Positions 1-8,973 of a stretch of DNA of 20,645 nucleotides are shown piece after piece. This stretch comes from Tepidimicrobium sp. (GTDB lineage: Bacteria > Bacillota > Clostridia > Tissierellales > Tepidimicrobiaceae), in NCBI GenBank assembly GCA_012839395.1, contig DUNJ01000080.1, forward strand, positions 1 through 20,645, read 5' to 3'. The position numbers and the translations under genes were made by a program. Within the stretch, counting starts at the first letter, position 1. Each line of letters opens with the position of its first letter. The notes beneath the pieces were generated by a model. The model was not told where the DNA came from, searched no databases, and was given only the letters and a program-made list of their open reading frames with translations.

Positions 1-18
1 AGGATGGTGATGATCGAT

Positions 19-1122
19 ATGGATAATAACATGCTTTCTCAGGAGGAGATCGATCTTCTATTGGAAGGATCAGATGATGTGGATGAGAGTTATAATTCTG
101 ATGACGTAATTACCGATATGGAAAAGGATACACTAGGAGAAATAGGAAATATAAGCATGGGCACTGCTGCAACAACCCTATCAACTCTATTAAACAGGAA
201 GGTGGTAATAACAACACCCCAGGTGATGATAACCGATTCTAGTAAGTTATCTTATGAATACCCTGTCCCATTCGTTGCAGTCGATGTTAGGTATAAATCG
301 GGATTAAAGGGCTCAAATATATTGATGATCAACGTTGATGATGTAAAGATTATAACCGACATTATGATGGGTAAAGATGAACCAGATACGGATAGAGAAT
401 TGACTGAGTTGGATCTAAGTGCTATATCGGAAGTTATGAATCAGATGATGGGTTCAGCTTCCACATCGTTATCTGAAATTTTCATGGAAAGAATAGATAT
501 AGCGCCTCCTAAGGCGTTGGAAATAACCTTTAGTGAAGGTAGAGAAGTTATGGATGTTCTAAAGACAGATGATCCAATAATTAAAATCTCTTTTAGAATG
601 GTAGTTGAAGACTTGATAGATAGCGAATTAATGCAATTAATTCCCTTAGATTTTGCACAGAGTATGGTGGAAAATTTGCACAAGGATTCAATTGAAACCA
701 CAGATGATACAGCGGAGACAGACAAAACCCAAGATTATGGCGATATGAATTTAGCTGATGTTGAAAAAACTGAAAAGATCCAAAGAAGTGGACATGTAAC
801 AAAGGACGAGGAATTAGAAGAGAAGCATGTAGTCGTCAAAAGCCCAGAATTTGAAACCTTCGATGCTGCTAAAGCGACTAGCTATAAGGAGCCTATCGAT
901 TTAGTTGGGGAGATACCAGTAGAGCTTACTGTTGAACTGGGTAGGACTACAAAAAGAATTGAGGAGATACTATCCTATGGGCCAGGCACTATTGTGGAGC
1001 TTGATAAATTATTAGGGGAACCTTTGAATGTTTATGCAAATGGAAGGTATATAGCTAAAGGTGAAGTGGTGGTAATTGATGATAATTTTGGGATAAGAAT
1101 AACAGATATTGATAAATCCTAA
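19..1122 (+). CDS. fliY: Flagellar motor switch phosphatase FliY
   Basis: Component of the cytoplasmic C-ring that both forms part of the rotor switch and dephosphorylates CheY-P. The N-terminus carries the LSQEEIDLLL peptide that binds CheY-P in FliM/FliY proteins. A CheC-like phosphatase core follows with two E-x2-N motifs, E41/N44 (GEIGNISMG) and E138/N141 (SEVMNQMMG). After an acidic, charged linker (about 215-285) comes a FliN/SpoA domain (about 290-367) with the typical VELGRTTKRIEEIL and GEVVVIDDNFGIRI stretches. I prefer the ATG at 19: it gives an MDNN-LSQEEID start like B. subtilis FliY and has GGTGAT at 6-11 at a good distance. ATGs at 4 and 10 are in frame but lie inside that ribosome binding site. 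The length (367 aa) is normal. fliM is presumably just upstream of the window. Confidence 0.95.
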   Translation: MDNNMLSQEEIDLLLEGSDDVDESYNSDDVITDMEKDTLGEIGNISMGTAATTLSTLLNRKVVITTPQVMITDSSKLSYEYPVPFVAVDVRYKSGLKGSNILMINVDDVKIITDIMMGKDEPDTDRELTELDLSAISEVMNQMMGSASTSLSEIFMERIDIAPPKALEITFSEGREVMDVLKTDDPIIKISFRMVVEDLIDSELMQLIPLDFAQSMVENLHKDSIETTDDTAETDKTQDYGDMNLADVEKTEKIQRSGHVTKDEELEEKHVVVKSPEFETFDAAKATSYKEPIDLVGEIPVELTVELGRTTKRIEEILSYGPGTIVELDKLLGEPLNVYANGRYIAKGEVVVIDDNFGIRITDIDKS

Positions 1123-1161
1123 GTGAATGATTAGTATGTAGATTTTAAAGGAGGAATTACT

Positions 1162-1524
1162 ATGGGGAAAGGTATATTAATTGTAGATGATGCTTCATTT
1201 ATGAGGATGATGATTAAGGATATATTGACAAAGAATGGGTTTGACGTGGTAGGTGAAGCCGAGAATGGGGTAAAAGCAGTTGAAAAATTTAAAGAACTTA
1301 GGCCCGAACTGACAATAATGGACATAACGATGCCAGAAATGGATGGGATTCAGGCTGTAAAGGAAATAAAACGAATAGATCCTGATTCTAAAATAGTAAT
1401 GTGTTCAGCTATGGGGCAACAAGCTATGGTCATTGAAGCCATTCAAGCTGGAGCTAAGGATTTTATAGTAAAACCGTTTCAATCCGATAGGGTAATAGAA
1501 GCTGTAAAGAAGGTTTTAAGTTGA
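1162..1524 (+). CDS. cheY: Chemotaxis response regulator CheY
   Basis: Single-domain receiver protein of 120 aa, phosphorylated by CheA, which then binds the FliM/FliY switch. The full receiver signature is visible: acidic pair D9/D10, phosphoacceptor D54 in the MDITMPEMDG stretch, S82 (MCSAMG) and K104 (VKPF). There is no output domain, as expected for CheY. A strong AAAGGAGG site lies before the ATG. It sits directly behind its phosphatase gene fliY, the B. subtilis order. The stop codon overlaps the TTG start of fliO by 4 bases, which suggests coupled translation. Confidence 0.96.
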   Translation: MGKGILIVDDASFMRMMIKDILTKNGFDVVGEAENGVKAVEKFKELRPELTIMDITMPEMDGIQAVKEIKRIDPDSKIVMCSAMGQQAMVIEAIQAGAKDFIVKPFQSDRVIEAVKKVLS

Positions 1525-2045
1525 AGAAGAAGTATAGCTATAGAATATTATTTTTAATCATACCAACATTATTATCGATAAGTAGCGCTTGTTATGCCGA
1601 GCCAGAAATAGATTTTAGCCTTGGGAAAACAATAATGAAATTGATCCTTAATATATTTATATTTATCTGCATAATTGTATTTGCAATATATGGAACAAGG
1701 TTCGTAGCTAAAAGATCTGAAAAATATATAAGCAGCAAACATATGAAGATTATAGATGTATTGAGGTTGAATTCTAACATCAAGATAGCCATAGTAACGA
1801 TTAATAAAAAAGCATATATATTGGGCATTACAAATAATACTATTAAAGTCCTCGATAAGTTTATAGAGGATGAATTGGAACTTAATGTCGATGGTTCTTT
1901 TGAAGATGAGTTACTTAAGCAGAAATATGAATATTTAAAAAAGAATAAGTATATTGATAAGTTGCAACAAAAAGTACAAGAACTTTCAAGTAGATTTAAT
2001 AAATTGCTAGATGAGGAAGAGAACGATAATGAGAAAATGGATTAA
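1521..2045 (+). CDS. fliO: Flagellar export protein FliO (FliZ-like)
   Basis: Small membrane protein that helps assemble the FliP/FliQ/FliR core of the flagellar type III export gate. The N-terminus looks like a signal peptide (basic start, hydrophobic stretch, likely cleavage after CYA near residue 27). A second hydrophobic segment (about 37-60) is followed by a basic cytoplasmic domain with the FliO-type pattern around MKIIDVLRLNSNIKIAIV and a charged, probably coiled-coil end. It starts with TTG overlapping the cheY stop, and no better in-frame ATG exists before the signal peptide. It overlaps fliP by 17 bases. FliO is poorly conserved, so the call rests on architecture plus position between cheY and fliP. 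Confidence 0.85.
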   Translation: MKKKYSYRILFLIIPTLLSISSACYAEPEIDFSLGKTIMKLILNIFIFICIIVFAIYGTRFVAKRSEKYISSKHMKIIDVLRLNSNIKIAIVTINKKAYILGITNNTIKVLDKFIEDELELNVDGSFEDELLKQKYEYLKKNKYIDKLQQKVQELSSRFNKLLDEEENDNEKMD

Positions 2046-2787
2046 AATATTGGCAATATCAGTATCAATAATTATATTGATGAGCGGACAGGTATATGCC
2101 CAGCCTGAAATATCACTATTTGGGGAAAATTCTATATTGGGCAACAGTCCTGAATCGCAAAATTATGTATTTTCTTTGCAATTGTTGTTTGCTCTAACAA
2201 TATTGACCTTGGCACCATCTATCTTGATAATGATGACAAGCTTTACTCGAATAATAATAGTGCTATCATTTATAAGAAATGCCTTAGGTCTTCAACAAAC
2301 ACCTCCAAACCAGGTGATTATAGGATTAGCTCTCTTTTTAACATTATTTATAATGGCACCAATAGGGGTTCAATTAAACAACGAAGCAATACAACCGTAT
2401 TTAAGGGAAGAAATAGATCAAGAGGTGGCATTGGAAAGAGCAATGGATCCGATCAGAGAGTTTATGTTTAGGCAGACTAGGGATAAGGATTTAAGTCTAT
2501 TCTTAAACATAAAAAAAATGGATAACGTAAGTGATTTGGATGATGTACCTAGCCATGTTTTGATTCCCGCTTTTGTTATAAGCGAATTGAAGACAGCATT
2601 CCAGATAGGATTTGTAATCTATATTCCGTTTATAGTCATTGACATGGTGGTAGCTAGCACATTGATGTCCATGGGTATGATGATGTTGCCACCGGTTATT
2701 ATATCTTTACCCTTTAAAATATTGCTATTTGTGTTGGTGGATGGTTGGAATCTAATAATAAAATCGGTAGTGTTAAGCTTTAAATAA
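2029..2787 (+). CDS. fliP: Flagellar type III export gate protein FliP
   Basis: Core pore protein of the flagellar export gate, inner membrane, assembling with FliQ and FliR. It has a signal peptide (about residues 1-24, cleavage after VYA), a hydrophobic segment with the family hallmark around TSFTRIIIVLSFIRNALG, a periplasmic region with the PIREFMFRQTRDKDL stretch, and closing membrane helices with MGMMMLPPVIISLPFKI. The length of 252 aa is normal. I chose the ATG at 2029 over an in-frame ATG at 2011. The later one has GAGGAAGA at 2013-2020 at good spacing and starts the signal peptide directly. The gene overlaps the fliO end by 17 bases. Confidence 0.96.
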   Translation: MRKWIKILAISVSIIILMSGQVYAQPEISLFGENSILGNSPESQNYVFSLQLLFALTILTLAPSILIMMTSFTRIIIVLSFIRNALGLQQTPPNQVIIGLALFLTLFIMAPIGVQLNNEAIQPYLREEIDQEVALERAMDPIREFMFRQTRDKDLSLFLNIKKMDNVSDLDDVPSHVLIPAFVISELKTAFQIGFVIYIPFIVIDMVVASTLMSMGMMMLPPVIISLPFKILLFVLVDGWNLIIKSVVLSFK

Positions 2788-2799
2788 GGGGGGATATAA

Positions 2800-3069
2800 A
2801 TGGAACACGGAAATGTCTTAAAGTTAGCCCAGGATGCCACACGTACTATCTTAATGATGGCAGCACCAATGTTGATATTTAGTCTAATTGTGGGGCTTGT
2901 GGTTAGTATTTTTCAAGCTGTTACCCAAATCCAGGAGGCAACATTGGCTTTTATACCAAAGATTATTGCAGTATTCATATCTATAATTATATTTGGGCCT
3001 TGGATTTTAAAAATAATTACTCAGTTTACAACAGAATTGTTTAACAATATAAATCTATATATCAAATAG
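2800..3069 (+). CDS. fliQ: Flagellar export gate protein FliQ
   Basis: An 89-aa protein with two membrane helices (about 17-38 and 52-72), the standard size and layout of FliQ, which packs around FliP/FliR in the flagellar export gate. The loop between the helices has the conserved QAVTQIQEATLAFIPKI stretch. An AAGGGGGG ribosome binding site precedes the ATG. It lies between fliP and fliR in the invariant order. Confidence 0.96.
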   Translation: MEHGNVLKLAQDATRTILMMAAPMLIFSLIVGLVVSIFQAVTQIQEATLAFIPKIIAVFISIIIFGPWILKIITQFTTELFNNINLYIK

Positions 3070-3082
3070 TTAGGTGTTTAAA

Positions 3083-3862
3083 ATGGATGGAATTATGGAA
3101 ACTATATTTGGAAAATATGAAATGTTTTTATTGATTTTGGCTAGAGTTTCTGGTATCTTTTTTATCTCTCCTTTTTTTAGTTCACAGAACATACCAATCT
3201 CTATGAAAACGGGTTTTTCATTGTTGATATCAATCCTATTAGCTATGGTTTTAAATGTGAATATAAGCCTTAGGGAGATAGGGTTTTTAGAACTAATTTT
3301 CAAGGAATTAGCGGTGGGTACAATAATAGGCTTTATTGGCTATGCCTTTTTTACCGCCTTTTACGTAATGGGACAGATAATAGATATGAAGATCGGATTT
3401 GGTATGGTAAATGTCATGGATCCTCAGCATAGGGTACAAGTACCTATAATGGGGAACTTTTATTATATACTGGCGTTTTTAACCCTATTATCAATTAATG
3501 GTCATCATATTGTTATAAATGCGCTAGTGGACAGCTATAAGTTTATTCCTATTGGCAAATTTGTTTTCGACAGAAATATTATGGATATATTAATTAATCT
3601 AATAGCAGAAACATTTAAAATTGGCTTTCAGTTGAGCATCCCTATAGTTGCTATTATCTTTATTGTGGATCTATTATTGGCTATAATTGCAAGATCCATA
3701 CCTCAAATGAATGTATTTGTGGTGGGAATGCCTTTAAAGATATTTATAGGGCTATTATTTATAACAATATCGACACCTATATTCTATTCTATAACAATGG
3801 GTATATATAATAAAATAACTGAGCATATCTATAGTTTTTTAAAATTATTTATCAAAGGTTGA
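3083..3862 (+). CDS. fliR: Flagellar export gate protein FliR
   Basis: Polytopic membrane protein (about six helices, 259 aa from this start) that completes the FliPQR export gate. Family features include the early FFISPFFSSQNIP stretch, GQIIDMKIGFGMVNVMDP in the middle and ARSIPQMNVFVVGMPLKI near the C-terminus. The ATG at 3083 is preferred, with TAGGTG at 3071-3076 as its ribosome binding site. An in-frame GTG at 3074 falls inside that site. It lies 13 bases after fliQ and 4 bases before flhB. Confidence 0.94.
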   Translation: MDGIMETIFGKYEMFLLILARVSGIFFISPFFSSQNIPISMKTGFSLLISILLAMVLNVNISLREIGFLELIFKELAVGTIIGFIGYAFFTAFYVMGQIIDMKIGFGMVNVMDPQHRVQVPIMGNFYYILAFLTLLSINGHHIVINALVDSYKFIPIGKFVFDRNIMDILINLIAETFKIGFQLSIPIVAIIFIVDLLLAIIARSIPQMNVFVVGMPLKIFIGLLFITISTPIFYSITMGIYNKITEHIYSFLKLFIKG

Positions 3863-3866
3863 TTGT

Positions 3867-4955
3867 ATGAGACTAAAAATGGATTTACAATTGTTTTCAG
3901 ATTTAGAGAAAACGGAAGAACCTACTCCCAAGAAAAGAAGGGATGCTAGGGAAGAAGGACAAGTGCTCCAAAGTAGAGAGGTAACAGGGGCATTTATTCT
4001 ATTAGCTATGTTTCTAGGATTTAAATTATTGGGTAAATATATAATAAGCAATCTAATCGATTTTATGACCGTTGCATATGGCGCAATTGAAGATGTGGAG
4101 AGTCTGTTTTATGAAAACAACTTGATGATAGGATTTACTAAGGTGGTAGCCGCCCTGTTAACTATAATGCTGCCAATATTGTTAATATCTTTTCTAGCTG
4201 CTCTTATTGCAAACTATATACAGGTAGGTTTTCTGTTTACTACAAAGACTTTAGAGGTAAAGTTAAATAGAATAAATCCTGTAGAAGGTTTTAAAAGATG
4301 GTTTTCTAAAAAAGCTTTGGTTGAGTTGTTAAAGTCCATATTTAGAATTTTAGTGACCGGGTATGTAGGATATAAATTTATTAAAAAAAACATTACAGAA
4401 ATTATAAATCTATCCAATTTGGAATTCATGCTGATTTTGAGAAATTTTGCCGCTATGGTATTCAGTTTTTCTACTAGGATTATAGGGGTATTTGCGATAT
4501 TGGCCTTTTTAGATTATCTATTTAAGTGGCTAGAATATGAAAAGGAACTTAAAATGACTAAACAGGAGATAAAGGAAGAGCATAAACAAACAGAGGGCGA
4601 TCCATTGATCAAATCTAGAATCAGAGAAAGCCAAAGGCGAATAGCCATGTCGAGGATGATGCACGATGTACGCAAAGCAGATGTAATAATAACAAACCCA
4701 ACCCATATAGCTGTTGCTATAAAATACGACGAGAAACTATATCAGGCACCCTATGTATTGGCCAAAGGAATAGGTCTAGTTGCTGAAAACATCAAAAAAG
4801 TTGGAAGGGAAAACTCGATTATATTGGTAGAAAATAAAGCACTGGCTAGAACATTATACGACACGGTGGAAATAGGGGATTTGATACCGGAGGATCTATA
4901 TCAGGCTGTAGCTGAGGTGTTAGCTTATGTATATAGTTTAAGAGATGATTTTTAG
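3867..4955 (+). CDS. flhB: Flagellar export switch protein FlhB
   Basis: Membrane protein that controls which substrates the flagellar export apparatus accepts. The N-terminus reads MDLQLF followed by EKTEEPTPKKRRDAREEGQV, typical of FlhB. Four membrane helices follow (about 40-210) and then a cytoplasmic domain containing the self-cleavage motif N277-P278-T279-H280. Cleavage between N and P is established for the family. The C-terminal domain ends with the IPEDLYQAVAEVLAYVY helix. The length of 362 aa is normal. It starts 4 bases after fliR. Its stop codon TAG is the first part of the flhA ribosome binding site (TAGGAGG). Confidence 0.97.
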   Translation: MRLKMDLQLFSDLEKTEEPTPKKRRDAREEGQVLQSREVTGAFILLAMFLGFKLLGKYIISNLIDFMTVAYGAIEDVESLFYENNLMIGFTKVVAALLTIMLPILLISFLAALIANYIQVGFLFTTKTLEVKLNRINPVEGFKRWFSKKALVELLKSIFRILVTGYVGYKFIKKNITEIINLSNLEFMLILRNFAAMVFSFSTRIIGVFAILAFLDYLFKWLEYEKELKMTKQEIKEEHKQTEGDPLIKSRIRESQRRIAMSRMMHDVRKADVIITNPTHIAVAIKYDEKLYQAPYVLAKGIGLVAENIKKVGRENSIILVENKALARTLYDTVEIGDLIPEDLYQAVAEVLAYVYSLRDDF

Positions 4956-4966
4956 GAGGAAGGATA

Positions 4967-6991
4967 ATGAGATTTGATGATGTCGTTGTTGCATTGGGCA
5001 TTATTGCAATAGTTGTAATAATAATAATACCTATACCTAACGCCTTATTGAGTACTTTGCTTGGGATTAATATAGCTTTTTCATTGTTAATACTATTATT
5101 ATCCATGTATTCTAAAGATGTACTGGAAATATCTATATTTCCATCCCTATTGCTAGTTGCCACACTTTTTCGACTATCTTTAAACATCTCCACTACCAGG
5201 GGAATTTTAGCGCATGGAGATGCTGGTAAGGTAGTTGAAACCTTTGGAAAATTTGTTATAGGAAACAACGCTGTAGTAGGATTTATTATATTTCTAATAA
5301 TTATAGTAATTCAATTTGTAGTGATAACCAAAGGAGCTGAAAGGGTAGCAGAGGTATCTGCAAGGTTTACATTAGATGCTATGCCTGGAAAGCAGATGGC
5401 AATAGATGCAGATTTAAACTCTGGATTAATAACTGAAGAGGAAGCGAGGCAAAGAAGAGCCGATATTCAAAGGTATGCAGATTTTTATGCTGCCATGGAT
5501 GGGGCCACCAAGTTTGTTAAGGGAGATGCTATTGCTGGTATTATAATAACCATAATAAATATAGTAGCTGGATTATCCATTGGTATTTTATCGGGCATGC
5601 CTATTGACGAAGCTATGCAAAAATATACCCTGTTGACAGTAGGGGATGGCTTAGTCAGCCAGATACCTGCTTTGCTGATTTCAACCGCTACTGGTTTAAT
5701 TGTAACCAGAGCCGCCTCGGAATCCAATTTAGGACAAGACTTAATCGAACAACTATTCGGCAATAGGTCGAAGCTGTTATATATAATTGCAGGGGTTATG
5801 ATATTGTTTGGAATATTGACACCTTTGCCAAAGCTTACCTTCTTAATTATAGGGCTTATGTTTGCTTTTTTAGGCTACTCTATGGATAGGGAGATTAAAT
5901 TGGAAACAGATGAACCTATTGAGGAAATTTCTGAGGCTGAAGAATTGAGAAAGCCTGAAAATGTGCTGGATTTGTTAAAAGTGGATGATATCGAACTGGA
6001 ATTTGGATACGGGCTTATCCCCTTAGCCGACGTAAGTCAAGGTGGGGATCTTTTGGATAGGATTGTAATGATAAGAAGACAGATAGCTATGGAATTGGGT
6101 TTGGTAGTCCCTATTGTTCGATTAAGGGATAATATTCAGCTAAATCCTAACGAATACATAATAAAGATTAAAGGGGTCCAGGTAACTGAGGGAGAGATCT
6201 TTTTCGATCATTACTTAGCTATGGATCCTGGAACCGGAGAAGGTGAAATAGAAGGTATTGATACTATAGAACCCGCTTTTGGTTTACCTGCAAAATGGAT
6301 TACCGAAAGCGAAAGGGAAAAGGCAGAGATATTCGGCTATACTGTAGTAGATCCACCTTCCGTAATAGCGACCCATTTAACTGAAGTGATAAAGGAAAGG
6401 GCTTATGAACTTATAGGTAGGCAGGATGTGAAACTATTGATCGATAACGTGAAAGAGGAATATCCTGCAGTGGTCGATGAGGTGGTGCCTAAAGTGTTAT
6501 CTCTAGGCGATGTGCAAAAAGTATTATCTAATTTGCTTAAAGAACAGATAAGTATAAGGGATATGGTTACCATATTGGAGACACTAGCTGACTATGGAAG
6601 TGTTACAACGGATACGGATTTACTAACCGAATATGTTAGGCAACGATTGTCCGGCTACATAACCAATAAATATGTAGAAAATAGCACTTTGAATGTAATA
6701 ACATTGGATAATGAGGTGGAAGAGATGATTATGAATTCCATAAACAAGACGGAGACAGGTTCTTATCTATCTCTAGAACCCAATGTAGCCCAAAAAATTT
6801 TGGACAATACTTTGAAAGCTGTACAAAAATTAACCTCTGTTGGACAACAACCAATTATATTAACAGCGCCGATAGTTAGATTTTATTTTAAGAGGTTAAC
6901 TGAGCAGTTAACAAGAGATTTGATAGTTTTATCTTATAATGAAATAGAGCCCTTGGTAGAAGTTCAGTCTATAGGGATGGTGAATATATAA
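4967..6991 (+). CDS. flhA: Flagellar export gate protein FlhA
   Basis: Large export gate component that forms a nonameric ring and docks chaperone-substrate complexes. The first 310 residues or so hold about eight membrane helices. The FHIPEP-family signature lies around residues 165-190 (RADIQRYADFYAAMDGA then KFVKGDAIAG). A flexible linker (about 310-340) leads to the large cytoplasmic domain. The length of 674 aa is normal. An AGGAGGAAGG site precedes the ATG. The flhF start overlaps the last base of its stop codon. Confidence 0.97.
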   Translation: MRFDDVVVALGIIAIVVIIIIPIPNALLSTLLGINIAFSLLILLLSMYSKDVLEISIFPSLLLVATLFRLSLNISTTRGILAHGDAGKVVETFGKFVIGNNAVVGFIIFLIIIVIQFVVITKGAERVAEVSARFTLDAMPGKQMAIDADLNSGLITEEEARQRRADIQRYADFYAAMDGATKFVKGDAIAGIIITIINIVAGLSIGILSGMPIDEAMQKYTLLTVGDGLVSQIPALLISTATGLIVTRAASESNLGQDLIEQLFGNRSKLLYIIAGVMILFGILTPLPKLTFLIIGLMFAFLGYSMDREIKLETDEPIEEISEAEELRKPENVLDLLKVDDIELEFGYGLIPLADVSQGGDLLDRIVMIRRQIAMELGLVVPIVRLRDNIQLNPNEYIIKIKGVQVTEGEIFFDHYLAMDPGTGEGEIEGIDTIEPAFGLPAKWITESEREKAEIFGYTVVDPPSVIATHLTEVIKERAYELIGRQDVKLLIDNVKEEYPAVVDEVVPKVLSLGDVQKVLSNLLKEQISIRDMVTILETLADYGSVTTDTDLLTEYVRQRLSGYITNKYVENSTLNVITLDNEVEEMIMNSINKTETGSYLSLEPNVAQKILDNTLKAVQKLTSVGQQPIILTAPIVRFYFKRLTEQLTRDLIVLSYNEIEPLVEVQSIGMVNI

Positions 6992-8088
6992 TGATAGTAA
7001 AAAAGTATACAGGTCCTACTGCATATGAAGCTATGAATCAATTAAAAAAGGAACTTGGTTCCGATGCCGTTGTTCTAAATACGAGAAAGGTAAGGCAAAA
7101 AGGATTTCTAGGTTTTTTTAAAAAGCCAATAGTGGAGATTACTGCTGCATATGAATCAAAAGATTCCCTAGCCTCCAGACCTCATATTGAAAACAATATG
7201 GTTAAGGTTAGTAATGAACTTATGGCACTTAAAACTATGATAGAGGATATATCTTCCACCATGGTCAAAACAGAATTGGAAATACCGGTAGAACTTAAAA
7301 GATACCATGTAAGATTGTTGGAAAATGGAGTGGATCATTCTATAGCAACTTCTATTCTAGGAGAGTTGAATGAACAAATAGATTTTAGCGATAAAGATGA
7401 ACAGGCTATCCACGACATAGTGAAATATGCTATATCTGAATATATTGGGCGGGCGCAACCTATGAACATAGATAATCGGGGAGGTCAGAAGGTAATTTTC
7501 CTTATAGGACCTACAGGAGTGGGCAAAACCACTACATTGGCAAAGCTAGTTGCTAAATTGACAATGGAAAAAAAACATAAGATAGGTTTGATAACCTCTG
7601 ATACCTATAGAGTTGCGGCTGTGGAACAATTGAAAACCTATAGTGATATAATGCAGTTACCTTTAGAGGTTATATATAATAGCAGGGATTTTAATAGGAC
7701 ATTAATTAAATTTAAAGAGAAAGATTTTATATTTGTAGATACAGCGGGTAAAAACCATAGAAAGGTAACTAAGGAAGATGAACTATATGAAATGATGAAT
7801 TCTGCTAAAAATAGGGAGGTATATTTGGTTCTGAGTGGAACTACAAACTTTAGTGTATTGAAGTCTATAATAGAACAATATAGTTTTATAAAGGACTATA
7901 AAATCATATTTACTAAGATGGATGAAGCTAGAGAATTTGGCAATATACTCAATGTTAAATATCTGACAAGAAACTCGCTTGCCTATATGACTAATGGTCA
8001 AAACGTACCGGATGACATTGATATATTGGACAGAGATAAAGTAACTGATTGGTTGATTGGGGAGGACCCGTATGAAAGATCAAGCTGA
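6991..8088 (+). CDS. flhF: SRP-type GTPase FlhF, flagellar placement
   Basis: GTPase of the Ffh/FtsY family that recruits early flagellar parts to the right membrane site. It has an N-terminal basic domain (MIVKKYTGPTAYEAMNQLKKELG), a helical N domain (about 80-150), then the G domain: P-loop GPTGVGKTT at 173-181, the DTYRVAAVEQLKTY insertion-box stretch typical of SRP GTPases, the DTAGKNHRK G3 motif and TKMDEA as the G4 motif. The length of 365 aa is normal. Its ATG overlaps the flhA stop by one base. It overlaps flhG by 17 bases, consistent with the two proteins acting as a pair. Confidence 0.96.
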   Translation: MIVKKYTGPTAYEAMNQLKKELGSDAVVLNTRKVRQKGFLGFFKKPIVEITAAYESKDSLASRPHIENNMVKVSNELMALKTMIEDISSTMVKTELEIPVELKRYHVRLLENGVDHSIATSILGELNEQIDFSDKDEQAIHDIVKYAISEYIGRAQPMNIDNRGGQKVIFLIGPTGVGKTTTLAKLVAKLTMEKKHKIGLITSDTYRVAAVEQLKTYSDIMQLPLEVIYNSRDFNRTLIKFKEKDFIFVDTAGKNHRKVTKEDELYEMMNSAKNREVYLVLSGTTNFSVLKSIIEQYSFIKDYKIIFTKMDEAREFGNILNVKYLTRNSLAYMTNGQNVPDDIDILDRDKVTDWLIGEDPYERSS

Positions 8089-8968
8089 AAAGTTAAGGGA
8101 ATTGATGGCGAACAAGATAGGGTATAAAGATAATAATTATACTGTTACCAGATCAAAGGCAAAGGTATTGGCCGTTACCAGTGGAAAAGGGGGAGTGGGA
8201 AAGACAAATTTTGCTATTAACTTGGCGATTTCAATACGAAGGCTTGGATATGAGGTATTGATATTGGACGCAGATATAGGATTAGCCAATGTGGAGATAT
8301 TAGCTGGAATAAATATAAAATATAGCATCACCGATTTAATAACCAGCAACAAAACTATTCATGAAGTAATAGGAGAGGGGCCGGAGGGAATTAAGATCAT
8401 ATCGGGGGGATCTGGATTTTACAAGATATCGGCTATTAATAGCAATAATATGAGAAGAATATTGGAGGAATTTAAAGAGTTAGAAACCATGATGGATTAT
8501 GTAATTATAGATACAGGGGCTGGAGTTTCCGATATGGTTCTAGATTTTGTCACAATTGCAGATGAAATTATACTTATAACGACCCCGGATCCTACCTCTA
8601 TAATGGATAGCTATACCATGGTTAAGGCTTTGACATTGAAAGAGTATAAAGGTAAACTAAATATAGTAGCAAATATTGTAAATAACAGAACGGAAGCTGA
8701 AAATCTGTTTAACAAATTTAACAAGGTTGCTAAGAATTTCCTAAAAGTTGATTTACACTTTTTGGGATATTTAGAAAAAAGCAAAATTGTGAACAAAGCA
8801 GTTGTAAATCAAGAACCCTTTTTAATATCTAATCCTAGATCGGATATGGCCAAAAGAATAAATATAATGGCACTAAGATTTATAGATTCCCCTAATTTAA
8901 AAGGAAGGGATAGAAAACTTAGTTTTACTCAGAGGTTAAAAAAGTTTATTTTAAGGCGGGGTGACTAG
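8072..8968 (+). CDS. flhG: MinD-like ATPase FlhG (YlxH), flagellar number control
   Basis: ParA/MinD-type ATPase that restrains flagellar number and stimulates FlhF. The deviant Walker A motif KGGVGKT is at residues 39-45, followed by LILDADIGLANVEIL and IIDTGAGVSDMVLDF. The N-terminus carries DQAEKLR (residues 3-9), matching the conserved activator segment by which FlhG stimulates the FlhF GTPase. The C-terminal basic region fits the membrane-targeting helix seen in the family. I chose the ATG at 8072, behind GGGGAGGA. An upstream in-frame TTG at 8057 precedes that site. The length of 298 aa is normal. Confidence 0.95.
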   Translation: MKDQAEKLRELMANKIGYKDNNYTVTRSKAKVLAVTSGKGGVGKTNFAINLAISIRRLGYEVLILDADIGLANVEILAGINIKYSITDLITSNKTIHEVIGEGPEGIKIISGGSGFYKISAINSNNMRRILEEFKELETMMDYVIIDTGAGVSDMVLDFVTIADEIILITTPDPTSIMDSYTMVKALTLKEYKGKLNIVANIVNNRTEAENLFNKFNKVAKNFLKVDLHFLGYLEKSKIVNKAVVNQEPFLISNPRSDMAKRINIMALRFIDSPNLKGRDRKLSFTQRLKKFILRRGD

Positions 8969-8973
8969 TATAT

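Noticed and set aside
441..725. Minus-strand open frames such as 441-725, 4846-5268 and 9510-9932
   Set aside because: They lie opposite well-identified genes, have low-complexity Ser/Ile-rich products and no ribosome binding sites, and are antisense shadows.
2011..2028. Earlier in-frame ATG for fliP
   Set aside because: It overlaps the GAGGAAGA ribosome binding site used by the ATG at 2029, which also starts the signal peptide cleanly.
5459..5466. GCCGATAT resembling a sigma-28 -10 element
   Set aside because: It is inside flhA coding sequence for the conserved R-A-D-I, and 15 bases upstream there is GGAA in place of TAAA.
7558..7586. TTGACA as a possible internal sigma-A promoter in flhF
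   Set aside because: At 17 bases spacing the -10 position reads GATAGG, a poor match, and it is inside coding sequence. Other TTGACA hits (1225, 5634, 11520, 13806, 17034) have no -10 box either.
8057..8071. TTG start for flhG
   Set aside because: It precedes and overlaps the GGGGAGGA site that serves the ATG at 8072, and it would displace the conserved N-terminal DQAEKLR segment.
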